Below, piece after piece: positions 12,505 to 25,864 of a DNA stretch of 64,000 nucleotides. Positions within the stretch are counted from its first letter, which is position 1; each line of letters opens with the position of its first letter. The DNA is taken from contig CM022673.1 of NCBI GenBank assembly GCA_012295275.1, positions 17,012,310 to 17,076,309 of the forward strand, read 5' to 3'. A program made the translations under genes and the position numbers. The notes beneath the pieces were generated by a model, which did not search any database, was not told the origin of the DNA, and saw only the letters and a list, made by a program, of their open reading frames with translations. The stretch comes from Chrysomallon squamiferum. Its lineage: Eukaryota; Mollusca; Gastropoda; Neomphalida; Peltospiridae.

Positions 12505-15500
12505 ATATCTTTGGTTTTATAAGATTCCATAAGAAGGTTTCATGTGCAGGCCATGATTGGTTGATATTTTTAAGCAGGAATCCCATGTTTGGAATATTCT
12601 GTACTGAAGTCACATTTTGTTTGGATATGGATAGTTACTGATTGAAGTCTCAGTGAGTTATCTGTAGAAATTGTATATTATATACACATTCTATTTGTTT
12701 TGCAATTAATACTCAGGAAACCACTAAGCTTTGTGCCAGACTTTGTGACATGACTAGAGTAACAAAACCTTGACATATTTTAACAAATACGTTAGCACTT
12801 GTCAAACATCAGTTACCACCTGCTCACCTGTTTTACATGTGAACCTGTTGACTTTATTTTATGTTTTATGCGAGACTAATGATTGATTATTAAGGATTAT
12901 ATAATTTACTAGCATAATTTTAAATTAAAAAAATAATTGCTGTTTAAGTTTTTTTCATTTATTTATTTATTTATTTTATATATATTTTTATGTTTTAAGT
13001 TTTATATTTTTCAACATTCAGTCACATATGAATTCTATTCTTATTAACCAAATGTGATAAGTGCATATCATGCCATATGACTTTAAAATTTAAATGAAAT
13101 TTTAAATTAAAAAGACTTAACGATCCCATCATACTACTCAAGATTTAATGTTTTTGTTTTTCCTTTGTAAAACATTTCTTCTTTTTTTAATCTAATTATT
13201 ATTTTGTGTTTAACATACATTTTTTTATAACTTTCTTTTCTTAGAAATGTTAAAATAAAGTGATGTAAATTAGAAGAATCACATGACATATCCAATACTT
13301 ACAAAAAAAAAAAAAAAAAAACCCTCAAATAGTAAGTTGTTTTTCAGCTACAGTTGTTAACAGTATTAATGAACAAAGAGGAAATTGTTTTCATAAACAA
13401 AAAAAAATGTTATTATGTTTGGCAGCAGTATTTGTTTTTAAGATACAAACAGTTCCAGCAGTATTATTTTCCATATAATGCAGTTTATACACTATTCAGT
13501 CACAGTGTTAAACATACTGATATGTATCATGTATGTAATACAAATACTGACAGTAGAATTTTATATGTATTATTTTCCCCACCGTTAAAATAGTAAACTA
13601 GATTGCATTTAATTTATTATCATTTTATCTTTTAGAAAAAGGTAAATAATGATAATAATAGATAAAAAAATAATTTATAAAATAATATACATTTTAATTT
13701 TTATCCTATAAACATACTTTTAGTATTAATGTATGAAATAAACAGAATATTCTTCACCAATCACAGATGGTACAACTGATTCTAGTAGTAAATTTATATT
13801 TAATTTAAAATTGATATAGATCAGAGTGGATAACAAACAAGGTTAGGTAAATATATTTTGTATGTTTATTAATTTTTAAATTTGGCTGTTCACTGACAAG
13901 TATTTACTGGTATTTTCAGTTTAATTCTCTTAGAATTTATTTTTCTTTGTCAGTCTTGTAAGTATTCCATGCAAATGTATTCTTATAGAATCAATTAGAC
14001 AAAAGTTGTTGCTTTGTTGTTTAATTAGAAATGATCGAATGACTTAAATACCAGTAATTTAGTTATTTGAATAGCAATAATTCAGTCATTTGATTGACAG
14101 TAATTTCAGCCTTTTAAATTAAAATGATTTAATCTTAATTTTAGTCATTCAGTTACTGGTATTTACATCATAAATAACAGTAATTTAACAATTTAAATAA
14201 TAATAATTTAGTCATTTACATAACAATTTGAAATAATAAAAATTTATTATTTTAAATACCAGTAACTGAATTACTAAATATAAATGCTTTAGCCATTTAA
14301 TTGAAATAATTAAATAAATTTGATTTAGCCACTTGATTGAAAGTAATGGTGTTATTTAAATACAAATGACTTTGAGCTGTCTGTGCCTGGTCTGCTACAT
14401 GTAGACTCTGTTAGATGAGAACTCACTCTCATATGTCTTCCTGCTGACTCAAACCTGACACATGGAGATGTGGCAACATGAGACAGAAACTCTGGACTTT
14501 TCATTGGAATGTTGAGAGTCCAGTATAGTCCAGGATAGCGAATCAGCATGGAGTTGATTATTTGAATGAATTCTGTGGCAAGCTCCTGTATGGAATGAAA
14601 GTCAGGACCTCGGACAAACAGTTTTACAGAGTCCACTGTTTTGATCATGAGGACTTTTTCATTGTCTGATTCTGCATATACACAGTCACACCAGTCTATT
14701 CTCTCTAGAACAAGGTCTTGGATGGAAGAAACCATTTTTTCAAAGAGGCTCTTAGGAAAATGGAAGGGAAAGCTATAAACTACTGAAAGTTCTTTGTGAT
14801 GAGACTCAACATTTTCAGTCCACAGTTCTGACAGTTCTGATATATTTCCATCATCCTTGTTGTACCATGGTATGACCATCAGCGGACGTATGTATAGTCG
14901 ACAAGTTGGAACATCTGGCTCTGGAACAGAATAACACAGGTCAAGCAAGGGAAGTAATTCTAACAGATCTTCCAGAGTGTAATTGTCCATGTTTTGATAA
15001 AACCACAGGCAATTGAGAAATGGTCTACAAACTTGTCCTTTCAGCAAAAACATTTTTCTTGCTTCCTCAAATTCCTCTTCACTCAGATTTCCTTTGCTGC
15101 TGAAAATGTTGTTCATGGGTTTCTTCATGAATTCTTTGATGTCATGACGATACAGAGAAGATACTATTTCAACCAGAATCCTTGGCTTATGGAAAAGAAT
15201 TTCTGAAAGTCCTGTGACATCAAAATACCACAGAACCTCACCAATATCATGTAGATAGTTGATGCAGTCTTCAAGGTTTTTGTCTTTAACATTGTAGTCC
15301 TTGCCTATTTCTACAACCTGATCCCAAAGGAGGTAGTTTCCTCTTTGTTGCTTCAATTTTGAACACAGCTTGCCCCAGGCAGCAGGAATCACTCGCTGGG
15401 CATGAGGAAACAGATTTATATCTATAGCAAGATGCTCCAACTCATCCACAAGCTGCTGGATTCCTTCAAGAGTTTGAGAAGTACTTATTACTGAAATGTT

Positions 15501-18500
15501 TGGTAATACTTGTACATGACTGGATGAAATTTCTTTCAGTTTATTTCTACGTACTGTGAGCAGTTTGATTGCTGCATTTTCAGCTTCATAATGTTCTTTT
15601 TCTGTGGCAATTTGTATTTCTGCTAATTCCTTCTCAACCTCTTTGAGTTCATCTGCAACAGTCTTTCTGTACTTAGCCAGATATTTCTGTAATAATTCAC
15701 TGACTTCTTCCACTAGACCTTCTCTGTCATATTCAGACTTGCCTCCTTTTGACTCTGGTATGTCCATCAGATCACACTGAGTAGCTATCACTTTGATTAT
15801 AGCACCAGGAGCATTTGAGTTCAGAATATCTATCCACTGTCCTAAAGCTCTGTGGAAACGACTGGGGGTGAAGGAAGCACCATTGAAAACTAGTAAAATG
15901 AGAGCTTTGGAGTCTAAAAACAAAGGTGTTGTTACATGATAAATTTCAGAACCTCCAAAATCATTTAGCATAAATTCCACATTATTGTCAGTTTTCCAAG
16001 GTCTCTGTCGAAGAACTCTGGTTTTATCTTTTGGTCCTTTGGTCATCTTTGACCGTCTGTAGACTAGAGTGTCAACAAGACAAGTTTTTCCTGCTTGAGA
16101 TTCTCCTAAAACCAAAATCTTTTGTCTTTGCAGGTTTTCAGTCTTTATGATGGCAAGCTTTTTAAGATAGTCAAAAATCATTTCCGGTTTTTCTGTTCTC
16201 CAGATCTCAGGAGGTGGTTGTTCCAGTGGGTTTTTGTACAGCCACAGCCCGTACTTCTGTAGTTTCCTATAGCTGTGAGCCACTGTGAGCTTTGACAGGT
16301 TGTACAACTTCATGGGAAGCTGTTTGATGAGATTATTAGTTAGATCCAGTGTCTCCAACTCAGTCAATTCACAGATTTCATTGGGTAAAGATGTCAGCTG
16401 GTTCTCCTCAAGAATCAGCTTTTTCAATTTGTAAAGTGTCTCAATTTCTTTGGGAATCTGACTGATTCTATTTCTGGACAGATCAAGTTCTTCCAGATTA
16501 AAGAGCAGACCAATAGTGTCAGGAATCATGTCAAAACTGTTGTTGTTAGCTCTTAGGATTTGAAGATTGATTAGACGACCAATCGATGGTGGAATTTCAG
16601 TCATTAAATTTGAGGAGATATCTAAGACTCTCAGATGTTTTAGACCATATAGTGTGTTAGGTAAAGTCTGGAGAAAGTTGTGACACAAATAGAACTCTAG
16701 TAAACCAGTGTTATACAGGTCTGGGACATTGTTTATCATTGTATTCTCTAGGTCCAATACTTCTAAGGCGGGTAACTCAAACACTACAATGGGAATGTGT
16801 TCAGATTTGATCTGCCCTTTCCTCAGCAGATTTTCCATATAATTATCAATGACACCACAAAAGCTCCTATAGTTTATAGCCAGGACTTTGAGATTTGGAA
16901 TTTCAGGTAGAGTTTCTGGCAGACTCTCAACTGCATTACCCCACAGGAGTATTTCCTCTAACTCCTGACAGTAAGCTATCTCTGGAGGAAGAGAGGAAAT
17001 GTTTGTCTGTTGCAGATTCACTTTTCTTAAAGCAGTAAGGTTTCCAATGTCTGGTACAAGGATGTTGATTTTGTTTCGACTGATATCCAGTGTCTTGAGA
17101 CTGGTCAATTTCCAGACAACTGGAGGAATGAAAGGCATGTTGCACTCAGATATTTTCAGATGCTGCAGACCTGTCAACATTTCCATGTCTGCTGGGAGAC
17201 CTCCATAATCCTGTGAGTGGCTACATCTAAGTCCATTTCTGCTGAGATCCAGTTTAGTGAGAGCGGTCAGCTTCTTTATGTCTGGAGGTATTGATCGAAG
17301 ATTATTAGAGGCCAGGATTAGTTCACCAATATCCTTGGCTGGGAAATGAAAAAATAAAGCCACATTTAGTCTTTGAAATATAACAGTGTATTATTTTCCT
17401 ACACAAGTAATGGAAAAACTTATATCAAAATATTGTAAATTTCTAAATATTTATGGTCAATTCATAACTCATCTGAATTATATATTTAACTATTATTTGT
17501 TTAGCAGAGAAAACTGTTATTGATAGTTATAACAGATCTGCTAACAAAATATCAACATATTATCAACAAATTCGATTTACCTGTAAACAGAGATGAAGGA
17601 ATTCCTGTCATTCCTTGTCCAGACATGTCAACAATCTTCAAACCATCATCAGTCAGCTCTGCTTGATTTGGAGTTTGCCGTTTCTGTGCTGATATTCGGC
17701 CATCTCTGGAAGTTTTGGGTGGGGACTGAGAGGTTTGGCGGCCATCTTTATTTTTTTTCTGAGCCGATCTTGATCTTGCTGAACCTTTACCTCTTACAGG
17801 TGACTTTGAGGGTGATTTAGAGGGTGATTGGCTCTTGCTTCTGGAGGTAGGCCTCTCAGGGGTTCCTCTCTTGGACCCAGCACTCCGCTGTTTAGGTGAG
17901 GCTGATTTTCGCATTGGAGATGTGCTGCTTTTCTGAGAGTCTGGGTTGGGGGATTGCTTCTTGCCAGTTAGAACTTGTGGAGGACTTCCTTCAGACATAT
18001 CTGTCTCTCTTTTCTCAGTAGTAGACCTGGAAGAAAATGGAAAAGGATGTTAAAGGAAATAATTTTGTTTATCTTAGATGTTTTATTACAGGTATTATTT
18101 ATTTATAAATGATGCTAAGATTGTGTTAAAATGGTTAAATAGCAAAATTGAGATGGATCACAGTTTCAGATTTTTGCAGTAACTATCAATATACCATATG
18201 TACTTGCAAACACAAATACAATTATATGTTTGTTATTAACAGTTTCAATTTAAAACAATGATACTTATTTCTAGAAAGGTTACTTAACTGAATACCTTCA
18301 GATATATTATTTTCACACTGTTAATGATAGTAGTCCTTTTAGCTAAAAAATATGACTATAAACAATAATGTAATTTATCCTGAATCTGAGACACTGTTAA
18401 ATTCTCTTCACTTCAGTAGTTAATTAAGTGTATTTTATTTTATGAGACATTGCACCAAGTAGTAATAAATAGTTTATTGTCATGTTAATAACAGTGTTGA

Positions 18501-21500
18501 TGTAATCAGCTCATTTACTGGCTCTGCTGTTGTATACAAAATGAGTCTATTGTCTGTGTTTGTAAAGGTGTGAATAACAAGTATGGCTGACAATTTGGTT
18601 CTGTGTTATGCATGAGCAAACACAATAATTTCAAAACCTGGTATATGTTTTAAGTACTGTTAACATTGAGGTAACCTGACAAGAAATAAAATATATTAGT
18701 AAAATAATAATATCAACAGTAATTGTAAACAGAATGACAATAACATTCATAAATATTGAAATAAAAAAGTATAAAATATATATATAATACATAATACTCT
18801 CAGACATATGCAGACAAATATATAGAAATAAATATACAAGTATGTGAACACATGCACCTACTTCCACCTAGAGGTATATAAACACAGGTACACATGCATG
18901 CAGATAATACTTTAACCATACATATGAAGAAAAACAGGTTAATTTGGTAAAGGACACACACATTAAATAAGAAAAGACTAATTTAAAGGTAGAATATTAT
19001 CTTAGTATTTCAAAAAATAGTAGAACAATACAAATGTTAATAAAAATTTATCTGTACTGTTCAAAGTACTTACCTTCTTGTTTTACGCACCAAAGACCCG
19101 TATGTTCAGAAGTTGACTAAATACACGTATCATATTCCACATTAAATAGTTCCATTAGCTTTTCATATTTCCCATGCTACCGGTAATACATAAGTTTTGT
19201 ACATTAGCACTGACAGTTTCAAATCTAGCTCTGTAATTGTTTACTTTTCAAACTTAGGCTTGTTGACTGTTAAGTTGTGACCAAGACAACAACAAAGATA
19301 CCAGCTCCACTAAAGCTTGCAAGTCTGAGAGCTTTGTATTGGCTAAGAGGACTTAAGTCTTGCCTTTGTAACAAAATGTTAACTGGGATTTGCTTCGTGA
19401 AAGAAGCTATGGTAGATGTTAATCCTCTGGGGTTAAACAGATGAATAGTATACCAAGTCATGATTGGGAAGTGTTTATCAGAGAACTTAATAATTGTTAA
19501 TGGATTGAAGTTCATTTATGAATAGTTTTGTTAATATTTAAATCTTGTTTTGATTTTGTATTAAAGTTATATATTTAAAAAGAAAAAAATTAATTTTAAT
19601 TTTTAATGTTGATTAATAATCTGGACAGAAGAATACTTAGAATTATTTTACAAATTAATAATAATATTTAAAGAAATATCATTAAGAAACATGCTTTATT
19701 AATTAAGTTGTTTTGTTGTTTTTTGTGAGGTTTTTTTAATATATTTATTTTATATGTGTATGTGCATTCAAAGTATACAACAAGCAGTTAATTTATTATA
19801 AATTGTCTGATTTGTTGTTAATAAAAACAAACTAATATCTCTGCAGTAAACAAAAGACCAGTCACTGTTAGATTTAGTTACATTGTTGACAATAAGTAAG
19901 TATATTTTCAGTTATATTTTGTTCAGAATTTTCAAAACATTTCAGATTAATATGTTCAGCCACATGAATTTAACATTCACAGGTCTTGAATGTTTTCTTT
20001 CTGAAAAAGAATGGTGCAGATCATAAATCTTTTGCCAAGAATGCGGTGGGATTATGTTTAGTGTGGACTTGAATATGCATGGAGTAATTTAGCACTGTTA
20101 AAAAAAAAATTAAAAAATTGTTTGAATCATAAATCAGTCTGCAGTGTATTGCAAAATTAGGTTCAGTATGTAAGGAGTTAATTTTGTATTTTTATAAAGT
20201 TGTGTGTAAACTGGACTACACCATATAACTGAATTATGATGCAATTCAGTCTAATATTCTTGGATCCCTAGATGTTTCTATAAACAAAAATGTGAAAGTG
20301 TGCACAGTATATTGTAATTTAGTCTATGTATATGCAGAGTATTTTGTTCAGAGAGGTTACGTGGTGAATAGTTATTACATTTGATTTCACCTCTATTGAT
20401 AAATAATATGACCTATCTAAAAATAGTTTTAATTTGTATGTTCCTTTGGTTTAATGTCTCTTTTTTTCTTTCACATTAGCAGATAACAGTATAGTTATTC
20501 TTTAATTCAGTTTCCTTGGTTTTATCCAAGTAATGTAAATGTGCATGGACAAAAACACAGACACAGATAGTCAGACAGACAATCAGACATACCCACACAT
20601 GCATGCACATAATGCATAAACTTGCATATACATACACACACATTCAAACACACATAGACACACAAAGACATGCCGTTATTGTAACACTAACACATACACC
20701 AGTTATATCAAAGGTGTTTAGTATTATCTGGAGTGGTAGTTTGGGTTATCCCAGTATCTAAGGTAAACAGAATGTGTGTCTACATGCAGACAGATTATAG
20801 CTACACACAGAATGGTTTCAGGCTTGAGTAGATTACTATAATCTTATAACATGTTAGACGAGTACTGACTTGTATTTACACGATCTCTCATAATAACTGT
20901 ATTTTACTACCTGTATTAAATAGTCACACTTAGCTTGTAAAATTACCCCTCAGTGCTGGATTATTGAACAATGTGGTATGTGATGCCCTGTTTTGTTTTG
21001 TGGTCCTTTGTGGCTGATTAATCTTTAAATCATCAATTTACCATTAAAATGTTCTGCACTGACAAATGTTTTTGCAGTAATGTTCTGATGTAATAACATT
21101 TTTATAACACTAGTCACATATACAAAAAAATAAAAAATAAAGAAAATAAAAAGAATAAATAAATGTAAAAATATAAATAAATAACACAAAAAATGAATAA
21201 ATAAATTTAGAAAAAGTTAAGAGTGTAAAGATCTCGGGGACCAAGTACACATATGTTAATAATATCTCTGTAGGTCTTTGTCAGCTAATCTTGTTTTCGT
21301 TGTTGTCAGAGGCAATATAGTGAGTAGTGGATTAATATAATACACTTCCAATATGACCACATTAGTGTGTGTTGTGAAAAAAAAATTATTTATTGATTAT
21401 GATTTAATAAGTTTTTTTATTCACACTTGATAGGTTGGCCAGGGTCTTATGTCTATTGATCTTTCTCAGTCAGTTTATAAAGAATCAAAGTTTAATCCTG

Positions 21501-22288
21501 GGTGTATATATTGATTTGTTGTATGTCTCTCCATGTCATTGTAGTCCCATGGGTGTTTGATTTGAACAAGACCCCACCCCACCCATAATAAATAATAAAT
21601 AATAAAAATAAATATATTAACTAAAATTTCCTTTTTTATATTTTTATGTTTTAGTATGATTTATTTATTTATTTATTTATTTAGGATCACCATATTCTTG
21701 CATTCCATGCTAATCCATTGAGTTTACACTGTGATGCAATAAATTATTTAAGGAACTTCTTGGTTTTATTTTAATACTGAATATTAACTCTGGAAAGGAC
21801 TGATATCAAATCATAACCTTTCTTTTAACATTTAACATACCAGAAATGTTGATATAATAATGAAATTTGAAATCCTGAGACTATCATCTTCTGAATTTGA
21901 TATTAAAAACCTTCTTCTTTCTAAATTTTATTTTCATTGTCTTGTAGATGTTGTTAATTTACAGAATATTTTCACTCTAGTGATTAAAATAGTTTCTTTA
22001 AAATATTGAAAATAATCACAACCCTCCTGTCCATAAAACTCCCCAAACAAAATGCAGTGAAAAAGACAAGTGTAAATTTTTATTGTGTTATATATTATTA
22101 TTTTTTTCTTTCAGGTTTTACTTCAAGTTCTGATTCTTGTGACAGGAAACTACAACTTCTTCAATCTCCTCACCATTGTGTTGTGTTTCTCTCTCCTCGA
22201 TGACAGCTTCTTTTTCAAATCTACATCGGGTAAAGGTACTTTATTTATTTAATTATTGTTGTTTATTTTATATATGTATATACTAGTG

Positions 22289-22332
<44 letters not shown>

Positions 22333-25300
22333 ATGTATTTTTTATGTTTTAAAATTTAGTTAACTTTCAAGGAAATAAATTTCAAATTAAAAAAAAAAAT
22401 AAAAACAGGAAAGAATTATGTTATCATTAATACTTAAAATCAACATTTGCATTCCATTTGCACAAACTTGTGATCATATTTCCATTTTCATTCCTTTGAT
22501 TATTTGATTTGTTTATTACTAACTACATGCTTCTATTTTCTGTGTATATATGTCTAATCAGTTTAGATGAAATTCTAGGGCATTTCATTGTTATTTTTGT
22601 TTTTTCACCAGGTGGAAAAAAGGATTGGTCCATCATCAAATTCCTTGCTGAACTGATTGCCCCAGTGGTCATTCTTGGTTACATTAGTTATGGAACAGTG
22701 AAATACTTCAAACTTCATCTAAATCCAGATTACACTGTCAAGTCCAGTGTAGGTCAGTACTAGACAGTTAGTGATATAGAAGATGTGAGGTTTGTTATAG
22801 GAAATGTTGATTTTATTAATTATTTTGGTCACACACTTATTTATCAATATAGGTCAACATAGCCATAAGTTTCTGAAGTCAAGATAGATCAACAGTAGCT
22901 ATTGAAGGATACATTGGTCATACAGCTGTGTATTCAGTATATTTCTGTAACAGTCATTGTTGGTTACATTATTCACTTGGCCATTGTTCAACATAGGTCA
23001 ACATTAGTAATTGTTGGATATGTTGGTCATCAATCTCTGAAGTCAAGATAGTAGTTATTGAAGGATGCATTGAGCATACAGCTATGAAGTCACTGATAGT
23101 CATTGTTAGATACAGTGGTCACACATTGCAACGTCAAGATAGATCATTGATAGTCATTGTTAGATACACTGGTCACACATTATGAAGTCAAGATAGATGA
23201 CTGATAGTCATTGTTAGATACACTGGTCACACATTGAAGTCAAGATATGTCACTGATAGTCATTGTTAGATATAGTGGTCACACATTATAGAAGTCAAGA
23301 TAGATGACTGATAGTCATTGTTAGATACACTGGTCACACATTGCGACGTCAAGATAGATCACTGATAGTCATTGTTAGATACACTGGTCACACATTGTGA
23401 AGATAAAAATGGTCACTGATTGCCATTAGTTGATACTTTGGTCCACAAATTTTGTTTTTTTATTTTGTTTTATTACAGAAATGTTACTTTTGTATTTCAG
23501 GTTTCACAGAATTAGAGTTTACTCGGTGGTTACAGTTTATTGTTCCTGTCACCATTCTGATGGGAATTGTCACTCTGGGCTATGAAATAGTCATGGCTAT
23601 TCTCAGGTATTTCCCATTATATGTGATCCTCTAAATCAGGTGTGGGCAAACTTTTTAAAACAGGGGCCATATGGATCTTATAGAAAAAGCATGAGGGCCA
23701 GAATATAAAATGAGAACAAAAAAGATTTCAAAATGTGTATTTTTATGTAAAAAGTAAATTCACTTTTAACAAATGTTAGAAGAGTTAATGAGATTGTGTT
23801 GCATACCATGAAGCAGCAATTCAGTGTCAGGCTTAATTGATGTGGTGCACAAGCAAAGAACGTCATTTAGGTGGTGGTCAGAGAGTTATGAATGAAGGCG
23901 ATACTTTGTATATTGCATTTTTGAGAATAGTTGTTCACAGCAAAATGTGATTCCGAACATAGCTGCAATGTGCTGAATATGTTTAATAAATTGTGGAAAT
24001 TTACCAGATGGAAGGATGACATCATGTAAGAAGGAAAGGGGAAAAGAAGTGCACAACTTAGCTTTTAATTCAACATTGCATCGCATATCTACCAACTCCA
24101 TCAGCAAGGAAGCTGAAGAATCATCCACTGGGATTTCAAAAGGTGCACTGAACAATTTGAAATATGCAGATAGTGGTCGAATACCTTCATTACAACTGAC
24201 ATGACATCAATGAGATTTGCAGACTTGCCACATACGGATTCTTGCTGGATGATGCAGTGCAGTTTATGGATGGTCTGATTGTGTCCAAGAGCCTCACAAA
24301 GCGCAAAGAAGCTGCACCTTTATTCTCTCCTGTCACCATCACTTGTTACACTTGCATGACGGGAGAGATCAAGGTAGTGATGTTCCACACACTGAAATAA
24401 GGCATTGAACATCTCTTTTCCACTGTGGTGCCATGTAATGGAACAATCTCAACGAACTCTTCAGGTACCTTGAGGGCAGAAATAACACCACATATGAAAA
24501 CAGCCATTTGGGCTGTTTCTTTCATACCAGTGCTATAGTCAAGAGCAAGAGTGAAGGTGACAAAGGTCGAGCACTTACTCTTTAATAAGTCTTGCTTACT
24601 GTCTGACATCTCCTCAACGCAACACTCATATTCTCCATGACCAAACTTTCTGGGCAGATATAATTCATTAGAGTCATGAGACATTCCTTGATAAAATGTC
24701 CATCAGAAAATAGCTTCATCCGTTGAGCAAGGAGTAGTGAAACTTCGTAACTGGTGCGTGTCACTTTTTCATCTGAGATATCTGTTTACAGAACATCAAA
24801 GTGCCCTTTTCAAGATGGACTGACAGTTTTGCGATGGCATCCTTTGTCTCAGAAGCAGACATTGAAACATGACTGACTGCTGGAAACTGACAGAGAGTAA
24901 AAAGCAAAAATGCAAAAACCAGTTTGGTTCATGACAGCAAGAAGTTAGCATGGTTCAATTTGCCTGCTTGTGTAACTGAGACAGGATTGAAATAATGATC
25001 ATTATAGTTTGCATATTTTGAGCAGTCATTCAAAATTCAGATGCAGGCATTACTGATTTGATGAGCACCTTCAAGAAGCCTTAAATTTAAAACTTGTGTG
25101 CGACTTGAGTAAAAAAAATTGCTCTGTCAACTGACTTTATTTCATTGACTTTTATTTTGCTGTCTCGCAGGCTGGATGGCAATGCTAATTGTGAACAGTT
25201 TGGCGGGCCAGACAGTAAACCTTTGCAGGCCAGAGTTTGCCTGCCCCTGCTCTAAATCTACTGTTGTAGTAAATACACTGCATGAATTTGGTAACTGAAT

Positions 25301-25799
25301 AAGACATAAAACTTTATTTGTAAATTAGTGAGTAATAATTGCCTGATAAGAAAGTCCTGTTTAAGTAAATTCCTGAGATCTACTGATTTTCATTTTCTAA
25401 AACTGCTACAAAGTGGATAGTTTAAAATGTAGATTATTGTTTAATGCTGATAGCTTACTGTTTAGATTACTGATAAGTTTAAGATGTAGATTATTAGTAA
25501 GTGTTGTATTTTCAGGTCGTGCCTGGAAGAACAGAGCACAGTGAAGAAGGGTCTGGCTGTGTTTCAGTGTGTTCTCTTTGGTTCTCTTGCAGCTGGCATG
25601 TTTGCTATTAGCCTGGTGAGTAGCCACTTTACATGCACACAGACACATACAATTATAATCACACACAACCATTTGTATATACAGATACCTGTTGCATATA
25701 CCTACACCATAACACAGACACATATAGATACTGATTTATCCTTTATATTACAGACAGACAGATATTTATACAAATGTAGATACATGTATGCACGTGCAT

Positions 25800-25864
<65 letters not shown>

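Larger units (their letters stand above)
12423..14351. other. First part of LMF intron 7
   Basis: The intron opens with a (CA)n tract at 12449-12499, beginning 27 bp after the donor. The rest is AT-rich sequence with a poly-A run near 13303. A 23-bp-period degenerate repeat occupies about 14040-14345, directly downstream of the ROCO stop codon. The long open frame crossing exon 7 and the CA tract is an artefact of read-through. Confidence 0.6.

Noticed and set aside
12078-12641. 187-codon open frame on the plus strand
   Set aside because: It is LMF exon 7 read through into both flanking introns and the (CA)n tract; only 12270-12422 is coding.
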